The position numbers were made by a program, and so were the translations under genes. 64,000 bases of DNA from Cytophagales bacterium. GTDB lineage: Bacteria > Bacteroidota > Bacteroidia > Cytophagales > Cyclobacteriaceae. Shown piece by piece: positions 55,801-64,000 of this stretch (position 1 is its first letter; every line of letters starts with the position of its first letter). The stretch covers positions 1 through 64,000 of the forward strand of contig JANYHI010000055.1 in NCBI GenBank assembly GCA_025359125.1, read 5' to 3'. The notes under the pieces were generated by a model. It was not told the DNA's origin. It was given only the letters and a program-made list of their open reading frames with translations, and searched no databases.

Positions 55801-56477
55801 CATTTTAATTCTGCGGTGGGTACTGGAGTAGTGCACCAACCAATCCTACTAAATTCGGTTAAGCCCGTACCGTAAGGAATAGTTCCATCGTTTTCCCCAT
55901 GAAAACCCCATGCTGGCAGCTTTCGCGCGGAAATGGAGCAACCATTTCCATTACCAAATCCTGATACTGGAGCAATAGCAGCAAAAATGTCTGCTACTGC
56001 TGGGTCACCTCCTCCAATATAAACTCCCCAGCCACCGAGGCTCAGCCCAGTTAGGTAAACTCGATTCAGGTCTATTCTATAGTTTTGCGGCCCACTTAGC
56101 ACATAATTAAATACATCGTTCAGTATACTTGGCCACCAACCACCTTGGTTACCGAGTTGAGGTGAAATAACAATAAAGCATTCATCTACCCCATTCACGT
56201 TGAAGCACATGTTGTGACCGCCTTCAATTATTTTAGGAATTCCATGTGCCTTAACCTTATTTAAATCAGATGGTGATCCATTTCCAGTTTCACCAGAGCC
56301 ATGTAAGAAAAAAATAACAGGATACTTTCGGGTAGAATTGGTTACATAATCGGGTGGAAGCTTTTCCAAATAGCCCGTTCCACCACTAGTCATTTTAGCT
56401 GTCTGCTGAGCTTCCCCATCGAAGGAAAACCCAAGCACGCATGTCAATAGAGTAAAAAGAAAATATACTCGAATCAT
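52854..56477 (-). CDS. T9SS cargo with esterase-like N-terminus, six tandem Ig-like repeats, two PKD/REJ-like domains and type B (CHU_C) sorting domain
   Basis: 'YPVIFFLHGSGETGNGSPSD', 'DLNRVYLTGLSLGGWGVY'; repeats 'NPxAVCxPxTxDLTxxxITAGSS..GTYYIKGT'; C-terminus 'FITPNGDNSNDKWVLDPDITRYEFCKLIILSNAGQKIFEIIGYQNDWDGTHDGRSLPQDVYYYLC'. Confidence 0.94.
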   Translation of the reverse strand: MIRVYFLFTLLTCVLGFSFDGEAQQTAKMTSGGTGYLEKLPPDYVTNSTRKYPVIFFLHGSGETGNGSPSDLNKVKAHGIPKIIEGGHNMCFNVNGVDECFIVISPQLGNQGGWWPSILNDVFNYVLSGPQNYRIDLNRVYLTGLSLGGWGVYIGGGDPAVADIFAAIAPVSGFGNGNGCSISARKLPAWGFHGENDGTIPYGTGLTEFSRIGWCTTPVPTAELKWTSYPGQGHDIWENFAYRTDNTLHNPNLYQWFLSKSKNNLPSLVVNNPPPVCSPATVDLTASSITAGSTSGMTFTYWTDVAASNSYTTPAMATTGTYYIKGTLGAAIDIKPITVIVNSKPTVNITNPAAICPSGTANLTTASITAGSSSNLIFTFWTDSNATISYSTPSAASIGTYFIKGIATTGCYDIKPIIVSANPVPTVAITNPPSVCPSINTNITAASITAGSITGLTFSYWTNSTATTALSTPTAVGTGIYYIKGTNSFGCFDVKPITVSQFIAPALTIINPSAVCTPATIDLTATAITAGSSPSLVFTYWLDSNASSSYATPTTATVGTYYIKATNANSCSTTKPVVVSITPTPIVTITNPAAICSPGTVDLTITSITSGSSPASLTYTYWANSIATIPLATPTSLTAGIYYIKGTNAGDCFDIKPVSVTVNPLPTLVIKNPSAVCFPAAIDLTSPAITSGSSSGLIFSYWTNSLATTQLANASTVNTSGTFYIKGTDSNNCSNVAEVSTTRYDQPVLTVSPLNSAVCSASATNIQLSTFNSVPSIFNWSASAINGNVSGFSGGNGSPIVQSPTTDNMGGVIRYTVQAISNIGNCTSASITTDVQVAPVPTASINTLASTSVICNGCTTNIIIQNPNNVTGTTFSWASSILSGSVNGYASGTGTNINQALTKISTSGSVRYTITPKAGTCEGTPITFDVRLNNPPIANAGGNLTITLPTNSLTPNGSANDADGTIASIVWSKIAGPASFSIKGESTLTPTISNLVEGIYQFRLLVQDNDDAIGLNTMTLIVKPKANTPPFVSAGADLMIKLPKNQVTIKGTATDSDGTIKSSAWSQVSGRKATMTTNENDLTVMDLLQGTYTFRFSATDNSDATEHADINVTVLADDNQPPFTRKKFITPNGDNSNDKWVLDPDITRYEFCKLIILSNAGQKIFEIIGYQNDWDGTHDGRSLPQDVYYYLCDCGSKKETGSITIIR

Positions 56478-56578
56478 GCAAATGTGTAATCTAGGTTATA
56501 GGTCAGATTGCAAAAATAGACGATTTGCCCATAAAGAAAAGCTAACCTATTTTATGATTTTATGAAAGCTGCCAAAAC

Positions 56579-57463
56579 TCACTTGGGTACCGTTATTCGG
56601 TATAATTTACCGCCTAAAATCTTTTCGAAAAATTCGTCTGCCACAAAAATGTCACCTTTAGTATCAAAGCAGATGGCCTCTTTTTGAGAAAAGTGATTTA
56701 GTTTTAAAACGTGTAGTTTACCTTTAAAGAAATGACTGCCCTCAAAGGTTTCAAACACCCAAATCTTGTCGTGGCTTAACATCGCCAATTTTTTCCCGTC
56801 ATTTGAAATATCTGCGCCAGTAACCCAAGAGTTCAACATGTTTTTTCCGCCAAGCAGAATACTGTCTGAGAGTATTGCATGGTACTTCCCTGGTTTGGCG
56901 GGTAATTTGTACATGCGCAGATATCCATCATATGGTTGGGTTCTGTTTTTGCTAAAAATAAAAATTGAATCATTAAAAAAGATCATCGCTTCTGCATCGT
57001 ATTTTAGTTGACTCGCTTTAGGGGGAAAATCTTTTTGATCTGGGTAATCGAATTCGATTTTTTCAGATTCTATTCGGAGGCTTTCGGTAGCTAATGGTTT
57101 ACTTATTTTGTAAATCTGAAGTTCGCGCCTATTATTATTATTGTTGCCGATGTCTCCAACAAAAAGATTACCTGCTGGGTCTATTGCCATGTCTTCCCAA
57201 TCGTAATTAGGTGCATTTGTTATTTTTTTAATTGATTTGATTGTGCCATCATTTTGGAGCAGCATAATAAATGGACCGTTATCGCCATCGTTGTGTACCC
57301 AAAGTCCATCTTTGGTATAGGCCATTCCAGATATCTCAGTTAATGATTTTGGTAAGGTCGCAATTGTTTCGATTTTGCATTGAATTGTATCCACTCGTTG
57401 GACTTGCGCAAATGAAGATGAGCAATAAAATAAAGCTATAATTAGGTAATACTTTGGATTCAT
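56579..57463 (-). CDS. exported beta-propeller-like hypothetical protein
   Basis: 'TLPKSLTEISGMAYTKDGLWVHNDGDNGPFIMLLQNDGTIKSIKKI', 'EAICFDTKGDIFVADEFF'; start at MNPKYYLIIALFYC, 4-nt overlap with upstream gene. Confidence 0.7.
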   Translation of the reverse strand: MNPKYYLIIALFYCSSSFAQVQRVDTIQCKIETIATLPKSLTEISGMAYTKDGLWVHNDGDNGPFIMLLQNDGTIKSIKKITNAPNYDWEDMAIDPAGNLFVGDIGNNNNNRRELQIYKISKPLATESLRIESEKIEFDYPDQKDFPPKASQLKYDAEAMIFFNDSIFIFSKNRTQPYDGYLRMYKLPAKPGKYHAILSDSILLGGKNMLNSWVTGADISNDGKKLAMLSHDKIWVFETFEGSHFFKGKLHVLKLNHFSQKEAICFDTKGDIFVADEFFEKILGGKLYRITVPK

Positions 57464-59733
57464 TTGACTGCTATTTCGGAATAAACTTTTACTAGTTGCT
57501 GTGCCGTCTTTATCCAACTAAAATCTTTTGCTCTGGCATATCCTTTTTCAATCAATTCGTCTTTTAGTTTTTGATTGGATAATATTATTGAAATTCCATT
57601 CGCAATGGAGATATGATCATTAGGATCAATTAAGTGGGCAGCACTCCGTGCTACCTCTGGCATGGAGGAAGTGATGGAAGTAATAACAGGAGTTCCGCAC
57701 GCCATTGACTCGAGGATGGGTAATCCAAAACTTTCTCGTTTAGATGTATACAAAAATAGACTTGCTAAATTGTAGATGGCTGGTTGTTCCTGAAAGGGGA
57801 TATAGCCGATGAGAAGGATGTGCGATTTTATTTCTTGTGGCAGGTTGATCAGTTTTAATTGCTGGTTGAGGTAATCTTGAAATGCGCCAGCCACTACCAG
57901 GGGTAATCTATTTTCATCTGAAGATTGAAAATAATGCACATAACCTCTCAATGTCTCGTATGTATTTTTCTTTTCGGCAGTATTGCCGAAGAATAGAATG
58001 AATTGATCGGGTAAATGATATTTTTCTCGAATCGAAGCCAGCTGCGAACCATCCATTTTCTTGAACGAATCGTTTACTGCATTGTAGATTACATTTACTT
58101 TATCGGAGCTCAACCGCAGCTTTTCGATAATTTGTGTTTGTTCCCAATTGGAAACAGTAAGCACTCTTTTTATTTTTCCGGCAACGCTCTTTACAATTAA
58201 TCGTCTGTAAATATTACCTAAGTTTTGATAGTAGTTTCCTCTCAGCTTTGTACTTTCCATAAAAATAATGTCATGCAAAGTGAGCACCATGGGGACAGAA
58301 GTAAAGAGTGGAGCCGTGTTAGCAGTGCAATGCAACAGGTCAAGTTTTTCTTCTTTGATTGCCAACGGCAATTTTACTTGCTCCCATTCGGGAAAGGATC
58401 CAGCTTCTATTTCTCGTATTTTAAAATTTGATGTTTCTGTGATACAGGCATTGTCTACATCTTTGCGCACAAAAACAACGTATTGATTTTCTTTATCCAC
58501 CACTTGCAGATGCCGAATGACCTCCAATGCGACAATCTCAAGTCCATGTTTTTTCTCGCGAAATAATCGCTGCGCCTCAATGCCAATCCTCAACGGTCTA
58601 GAAATAGAAATGGATTTTTTAGCTATAGAGGAATAGATTTTTTCTATATCATGCACCATTCGCTTTACCTCGAAGCGCTCTTCAATTGTTTTGCGCGCAT
58701 TGGTCCCCAAATCGTGAAGCTGATTTTTGTTTTCGTGCAAATAGATAATTGCCTCTGCTAATTCTATTGGCGATTGGTGCGAGATCAAAATACCTGAGAG
58801 TTTATCTTGAATAGCCTCCTTGGTGCCGTCTACGGGTGTAGCCACAATAGCTTTACGCATCGCCATTGCTTCTAGCAATCCAATGGGCAATCCTTCCCAC
58901 AAACTTGGCAAACAATAGATGTCAATCCCCGCAAGAACGTTGGGTGTATCTTGCCGGAAGTTTTGAAAAATTATATTGCTCTCTATACCCAATGTTTTAG
59001 CTAATGCTACGGTGCTCTCTTTCAGATCACCATCGCCAATAATTAAGAATTTTATTTTATTGGTTATTTTCAAAACTTCCGCAATGGCATGTATAAGTGT
59101 GTGCGGATCTTTTTGAATAGTAATGCGAGCCATGTAACCTACTAGCGTTTCGTCTTCAGCAATGCCCAGTTCCTTCTTCAGGTTATTGTATTTTTTATTG
59201 GGATCAAATTTATCAAGATCAATTCCATAGTTGACGATGGTAGATTGTGTTAGACCAACTCGCTCTTGGCCATCTTTCAAGTTGCTTTTTGAAACACAAA
59301 TGGTAAGCTTCGAGCGTTTAATTAAAAAACGTTCGCCTGCTTCTCGCATGGTGCGCACAAAAAAATTCTGATCTTGATGAAAAGACCAACCATGTACAGT
59401 ATAAATAATTGGTAATTTTAAGCGATTGGCTGCCCAAAATACATTAGAATTAGCGCGCGTTCCGTGAGCATGTACTAGTTCAATGCGTTGATCTTTCAGA
59501 AACCTTTCAACCTTTCTCCATAAGAAAAAATTGAACGGTTTTTCGGTATAGATGACATGCGTTTTTATGCCCCACTCTTGCAGGGTATTGATCATTGGTC
59601 CTTCTGTAAAGGCAAGAACAATGGGCTCGTAAAGGTTACGATCTAGGTGTTTGATTAAATCCAGTACGTGCGATTCTCCACCACCGATCTTTCCTTGCCG
59701 AATGGTAATCAAAATTCTGCTTGCCGAGCTCAT
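57460..59733 (-). CDS. tandem two-domain glycosyltransferase (GT4-GT4 fusion)
   Basis: Domain 1 'IRQGKIGGGESHVLDLIKHL...GLPIGLLEAMAMRKAIVATPVDG'; domain 2 'PLRIGIEAQRLFREKKHGLEIVALEVIRHL...ESFGLPILESMACGTPVITS'. Confidence 0.92.
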   Translation of the reverse strand: MSSASRILITIRQGKIGGGESHVLDLIKHLDRNLYEPIVLAFTEGPMINTLQEWGIKTHVIYTEKPFNFFLWRKVERFLKDQRIELVHAHGTRANSNVFWAANRLKLPIIYTVHGWSFHQDQNFFVRTMREAGERFLIKRSKLTICVSKSNLKDGQERVGLTQSTIVNYGIDLDKFDPNKKYNNLKKELGIAEDETLVGYMARITIQKDPHTLIHAIAEVLKITNKIKFLIIGDGDLKESTVALAKTLGIESNIIFQNFRQDTPNVLAGIDIYCLPSLWEGLPIGLLEAMAMRKAIVATPVDGTKEAIQDKLSGILISHQSPIELAEAIIYLHENKNQLHDLGTNARKTIEERFEVKRMVHDIEKIYSSIAKKSISISRPLRIGIEAQRLFREKKHGLEIVALEVIRHLQVVDKENQYVVFVRKDVDNACITETSNFKIREIEAGSFPEWEQVKLPLAIKEEKLDLLHCTANTAPLFTSVPMVLTLHDIIFMESTKLRGNYYQNLGNIYRRLIVKSVAGKIKRVLTVSNWEQTQIIEKLRLSSDKVNVIYNAVNDSFKKMDGSQLASIREKYHLPDQFILFFGNTAEKKNTYETLRGYVHYFQSSDENRLPLVVAGAFQDYLNQQLKLINLPQEIKSHILLIGYIPFQEQPAIYNLASLFLYTSKRESFGLPILESMACGTPVITSITSSMPEVARSAAHLIDPNDHISIANGISIILSNQKLKDELIEKGYARAKDFSWIKTAQQLVKVYSEIAVK

Positions 59734-59737
59734 GATT

Positions 59738-60502
59738 CTATTTCTTTTTCCACACCATTAAATAGCCACCAGTAAATGATGTGGGCAAAACATCTGCAAA
59801 CTTGCTGTCCATTTTTTGCAATACCACTGATCGCTTGGTAAGGAGAGAAATAGGGAATATGTCGTCTACAAAATTTGAACTCTGAATAGCATCAATAACG
59901 AATCCGTTTTCTAGTGATAAACTTCTAAGCTGCTTTCGGGTAAAAAACTGAATATGATCAAGATTATCATTATCTGATTGAATGGTAGTTCCAGAGTATC
60001 CAAGTGATTTTTTTAGTCGCACCACAGACCTCCAAACCCAATTATTTTTTTTGCGAAGTCTTAAAAACGGCTTTGTTACAAGAGATTCACGCGGACCTTT
60101 GCCATTGGGTACTGTTACCAAAAGAATGCCGTTTTCGTCAAGGATTTCATGCAATTGTGTCACTAATCCTGCTGGCTGATGAAGATGCTCGAGCACCTCT
60201 GAACATACAATGGCGTTGTACCGCTGACCTGATGCCCGAAGGGTTTCGGCATCCACTACGCTAAAAGTTACGTTGCTAAATGGGTTTTTGCGTTTTGCGT
60301 TTTCAATCGACTTGTCGCTCATATCGATACCATGCACTTGATAGCCTTGCATGCCTAGTTGCAAACTAATAATTCCATTGCCACAACCCACATCAAGTAC
60401 TGTTCCGTTTACAGGAATGAATTGTGCGAGCTTGGTCTTTATAAACTCTAACCGCTTAATGTCAGCGTATCGGGTGTAATTGGGTATTTCTGTTTGATTC
60501 AT
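59738..60502 (-). CDS. class I SAM-dependent methyltransferase
   Basis: 'GTVLDVGCGNGIISLQLGMQGYQVHGIDMSDKSIENAK', 'AIVCSEVLEHLHQPAGLV'. Confidence 0.93.
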   Translation of the reverse strand: MNQTEIPNYTRYADIKRLEFIKTKLAQFIPVNGTVLDVGCGNGIISLQLGMQGYQVHGIDMSDKSIENAKRKNPFSNVTFSVVDAETLRASGQRYNAIVCSEVLEHLHQPAGLVTQLHEILDENGILLVTVPNGKGPRESLVTKPFLRLRKKNNWVWRSVVRLKKSLGYSGTTIQSDNDNLDHIQFFTRKQLRSLSLENGFVIDAIQSSNFVDDIFPISLLTKRSVVLQKMDSKFADVLPTSFTGGYLMVWKKK

Positions 60503-60529
60503 ACTCTCAAGATTGAGTAAAGGTAGTTG

Positions 60530-62425
60530 TTAGTTCATCCATTTGTTATACCATAGCTGGAAGAGTAAGATATTCCAGATTTTTTGATGGCTAATACCGG
60601 CTCCAGCTAAGTACTGATCTCTCCATTTAATTACTTCCTTAGCCTGAAATATATTTTGTTTTTGAAGTGATGCTTCATTTAGATGTTCGTGCAGCAAATC
60701 TTTCATTTCATTTTTGAACCAAACCGTAAGCGGAGCAATGAAGGGCATCTTTGGTCGATCCATCAGTTTCGGATCGATATACTTATGTACAATTGTTTTT
60801 AAAAGAGCTTTCGTTACTCCATTTCTTATTTTGTAATCGGACGGTAGCTGGGCTACAAACTCAATAACCCGTTGATCTAGAAAAGGCTCGCGTCCCTCAA
60901 GCCCAACTGACATAGCAGCACGGTCTATTTTTACCAAGTTATTATCCATCAAAAATGTTTTGTAATCGATGGCCAACAGCTTATTGAGTGCATTGTTGCC
61001 TGAGTTTAATAAACCTTCATCATCAAAGTAAGTATGTTGATTCGCAAAATCTACGTTGAGAATTTTTTTTGTCTCTTGTTGAGTAATATAATGACTGATC
61101 GCTTTTAGTGCAACAAATGGGCTATGCGATTGCCAGATGTCATGCATCTTTTCGTAGCGACTGCTGAAGTTATGAGTGTTTGAAAAATAAGGAATGGTAT
61201 TTGGGTTAACCAACTCCATACCTTTGGCCAATAAGGTTTGTACTGCTTTTGGAAATTGACTTGTATAACCGATTGATTGACTAAATTTATTATAGCCAGC
61301 GAAAATCTCATCTCCACCATCTCCCGAAAGGGCAACCGTAACGGACTTACGTGCTAATTGACTTACTAGGATTGTGGGCACAACCGAGTTGTCAGCAAAG
61401 GGTTCATCGTACACAAAAGGCAATTGATGAAAAACGTTAATTGCATCTTGAGCAGTGCAATAATATTCAGTGTGATCAGTTCCCAAGTATTCAGCTATTT
61501 TTTTTGCCTCGGTTGCTTCATTGAATTTTGCTTCGTGAAAACCAATAGTAAATGTTTTTATTTTCTCTGTTCTGTTTTTTTGAAGAATAGACGTTACAGC
61601 TGAACTGTCATAGCCTCCACTTAGGAAAACACCAACAGGTACATCGGCCACCATCCGATAATTGAAAGCGGAAGTCAATAATCGATCAGTTTCTTCCACT
61701 GCTTCCTCAAAAGTGATGGAAAGTTTGGGGAGATTATAGGCATCGTTCACATCCCAATACTTTATGTCTTCAAAAGATTTCTTAGCCAGATTAAATTTTA
61801 GGTAGTGACCCGGCCTGATCTTATGTGTGTTCTTAAAAATGCAATAGGGAGTAGGTATATAACTATATTGAAGATACAAAGCCAGTGCATCGTAGTCAAT
61901 TTCTTTTTTGAAGGCTGGATTTTGGTGGAAAGCCTTTAACTCTGAAGCGAATAAGAAGGTCTGATTATCGAAGTAGTAATAGAGGGGTTTAACCCCAACA
62001 CGATCTTTAACAAGAAATAATGCGGAGAGTGCTGGGTCATATAACGCATAAGCAAACATGCCAATGAATTTTTTGATCGAATCCATCCCCCAAGCTTTGT
62101 ATGCGGCAATAATGACTTCTGTATCCGTATCTGTGTCGAATGTATAGCCTATTTGGATTAGTTCTTGACGGATTTCTTTGAAGTTGTAGATTTCTCCATT
62201 GAATATAATGGAGATGCCATGCCTCACAAAGGGCTGATTGCCTTTTTCTGAGAGATCAAGAATAGAAAGTCTTCTGTGACCCAATCCTAGCCGGAAATTA
62301 CTTTCGTTTATCACTTTATATCCTTCCGAATCTGGTCCGCGATGCGCTAACGTGCGCGTCATGTTGCTGAGTACTTCCTCTGAAAGAGTATTCTTAAAAT
62401 CACAAAATCCGGCTATGCCACACAT
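60530..62425 (-). CDS. asnB: asparagine synthase (glutamine-hydrolysing)
   Basis: 'MCGIAGFCDF', 'AHRGPDSEGYK', 'GVFLSGGYDSSAVTSIL', 'ALSGDGGDEIFAGYNKF'. Confidence 0.96.
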   Translation of the reverse strand: MCGIAGFCDFKNTLSEEVLSNMTRTLAHRGPDSEGYKVINESNFRLGLGHRRLSILDLSEKGNQPFVRHGISIIFNGEIYNFKEIRQELIQIGYTFDTDTDTEVIIAAYKAWGMDSIKKFIGMFAYALYDPALSALFLVKDRVGVKPLYYYFDNQTFLFASELKAFHQNPAFKKEIDYDALALYLQYSYIPTPYCIFKNTHKIRPGHYLKFNLAKKSFEDIKYWDVNDAYNLPKLSITFEEAVEETDRLLTSAFNYRMVADVPVGVFLSGGYDSSAVTSILQKNRTEKIKTFTIGFHEAKFNEATEAKKIAEYLGTDHTEYYCTAQDAINVFHQLPFVYDEPFADNSVVPTILVSQLARKSVTVALSGDGGDEIFAGYNKFSQSIGYTSQFPKAVQTLLAKGMELVNPNTIPYFSNTHNFSSRYEKMHDIWQSHSPFVALKAISHYITQQETKKILNVDFANQHTYFDDEGLLNSGNNALNKLLAIDYKTFLMDNNLVKIDRAAMSVGLEGREPFLDQRVIEFVAQLPSDYKIRNGVTKALLKTIVHKYIDPKLMDRPKMPFIAPLTVWFKNEMKDLLHEHLNEASLQKQNIFQAKEVIKWRDQYLAGAGISHQKIWNILLFQLWYNKWMN

Positions 62426-62428
62426 GCA

Positions 62429-63385
62429 CTATTTTTGAATTAAGTCTAATGAAACTTGATCTAAAGTTGTATAAAATGGTACTCTTCTGTAAATGAAAAT
62501 ATTTTTGATGTTCCAGATTAACGCGCTAATAAATGCACGCAGATGGTCAAACTGTCGAGTTACTAAGAAAGTAAAGATGTTTTTAGGGATAGTTAGTAAA
62601 GTTAAGTACACCAAAAAGCAAGTGAGTTCAAATCCATTTGTATTTCTGCGCATAAACATAATGCGGTTACGATTATTGTAGTACACTTTTAAAGGAGAAG
62701 TCTTGCCTATGGACATCGACTCTTTGTGCAGCAGATAAACTTCACTTTGATAGTAAATATTGAAGCCGTGTTTAATGGTTTGTGCAGACCAATCTAATTC
62801 CTCGTAGCACAGAAAAAAATGATCAGTAAACACACCCACCTTTTCTAGTACTTCTTTTTTTACCATCATGGCAGCTCCATTGGCATAATGAGTGTAGCCA
62901 GATGTATCATATTGGCCTAGGTCTTCTTCTCGATCGCCCACTTGGCTATTACGTCCAGTTAAAGAATTGATCTTGTTATATCCTGCAAACTGAATAATGT
63001 TGGAGTGATAGAAATACCTAATTTTTGGACTTACCATACCAATGCTTGGGAATTGATAAAAAGGCTCAATCAATTTTTCAATCAGGTTTGTATCCGCGAT
63101 TTCAGTATCGTTGTTTACGATGAAATAAAAATCCCCCTTTGCTAATTTCAACCCTAGATTATTTCCGCCTGTAAAACCTAAATTTATCTTCGTTCTATAA
63201 AATCTAACAGAGGGAAACTCTTTGGTGATTGCCTCAGTCGGGTTTTCAAATGAATCGTTGTCGATTACAATCACTTCGTAGTTTGTGTAGCTCAATTTTT
63301 TAAGTGAACGCAAGAACTCTAACGTAATCGTAAGCTGATTATAGTTGATGGTAATAAACGAAACAAATGGTGTTGGCTGAGGCAC
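62429..63385 (-). CDS. family 2 glycosyltransferase
   Basis: 'VSFITINYNQLTITLEFLRSLKKLSYTNYEVIVIDNDS', 'KGDFYFIVNNDTEIADTNLIEKLI'. Confidence 0.93.
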   Translation of the reverse strand: MPQPTPFVSFITINYNQLTITLEFLRSLKKLSYTNYEVIVIDNDSFENPTEAITKEFPSVRFYRTKINLGFTGGNNLGLKLAKGDFYFIVNNDTEIADTNLIEKLIEPFYQFPSIGMVSPKIRYFYHSNIIQFAGYNKINSLTGRNSQVGDREEDLGQYDTSGYTHYANGAAMMVKKEVLEKVGVFTDHFFLCYEELDWSAQTIKHGFNIYYQSEVYLLHKESMSIGKTSPLKVYYNNRNRIMFMRRNTNGFELTCFLVYLTLLTIPKNIFTFLVTRQFDHLRAFISALIWNIKNIFIYRRVPFYTTLDQVSLDLIQK

Positions 63386-63390
63386 TTTTG

Positions 63391-64000
63391 CTAGTACTGT
63401 TTATGCGGTGTGTGAATGAATTTTTTGTTAGCGCCTTTTAGCTTGAAATGAAGCGCGAAAATAGTGATGAATACCTTTGGTGCTGTAAGCAAGGCTATGA
63501 AGAAAGATTTGTTGAAATAAGATGATGGAATTGCCAGTATAAAGCTTAGTGCATATACGAATAATAACAGAGACCAATACCAAAATGGCAAAGCCAAAAA
63601 ATTTCTAGCCAGTATTGCCAATGTCGCAACGATTGTAAGAAGACCCAAGTTCATCATTCGTGGCAACTGAATATTGTAAAGTATTGCAATGTTAAATATG
63701 GAAAGGTTTCCTTTAAAAAGATTGATGATACCTTTTGTAAAGAATTTCTTAAAATAAATGTAATGACTTGACATCCAGCGCTTGCGCTGATTTTCAAATA
63801 CTTCTGGGTTATCTACCTTTTCGTCTAAAATAATGGCATCTTTTGCATAATAGATCTTAGTGCCACTTTCTAGTATTTTTAATTGAAGTTCTTTATCGAA
63901 TCCACCAACGGAGTCTATGGTGTTCAATGTATTCTTAAGCAATGTATAGTCGAAGGCCATGCCTGATCCAATAATCGGACTGGATAGACCTAAGGCTATT
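63391..64000 (-). CDS. glycosyltransferase (GT2-like), N-terminus beyond window edge
   Basis: Frame open to the window end (reads ALGLSSPIIGSGMAFDYTLLKNTL); 'VGGFDKELQLKILESGTKIYYAKDAIILDEKVDNPEVFENQRKRWMSSHYIYF' is a membrane GT2 C-terminal pattern. Confidence 0.85.
   Translation of the reverse strand, partial: IALGLSSPIIGSGMAFDYTLLKNTLNTIDSVGGFDKELQLKILESGTKIYYAKDAIILDEKVDNPEVFENQRKRWMSSHYIYFKKFFTKGIINLFKGNLSIFNIAILYNIQLPRMMNLGLLTIVATLAILARNFLALPFWYWSLLLFVYALSFILAIPSSYFNKSFFIALLTAPKVFITIFALHFKLKGANKKFIHTPHKQY

Noticed and set aside
60004-60264. 86-aa plus-strand ORF inside the methyltransferase gene
   Set aside because: Antisense of a clear SAM-methyltransferase coding region.

Overview
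This 64 kb window is low-GC Bacteroidota chromosome, judged by T9SS sorting domains, PorP/SprF, a TAnnTTTG-like promoter and little Shine-Dalgarno signal. It looks Cytophagales-like, but I could not run a taxonomic search. About 45 protein genes are supported. The left half is mixed housekeeping and accessory content: YfhO-like protein, FtsX/MacB permease, galK, histidine kinase with SpoIIAA-like genes, SGLT-type and MHS-type transporters, lgt, GH53 and GH30 hydrolases, and the NHEJ genes ligD and ku. The right half is rich in surface glycan and secretion genes: flippase, O-antigen ligase, GT-C-like membrane proteins, a four-gene set resembling the polyprenyl-phosphoryl-arabinose (DprE1/DprE2/UbiA) pathway, two very large T9SS cargo proteins, PorP/SprF, several glycosyltransferases and asnB. 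The most unusual structure is at 28088-28431. Three tandem ~90-nt units each reproduce the 5' part of tRNA-Asp but carry a different anticodon-arm sequence and lack the tRNA 3' end. They lie directly upstream of one intact tRNA-Asp(GTC), behind a plausible Bacteroidota promoter and ahead of a strong terminator. Other items worth checking are the putative D-arabinofuranose donor cluster, a structured intergenic element at 11122-11227, and an esterase domain interrupted by a duplicated module. No CRISPR array, rRNA or intact IS element was seen.
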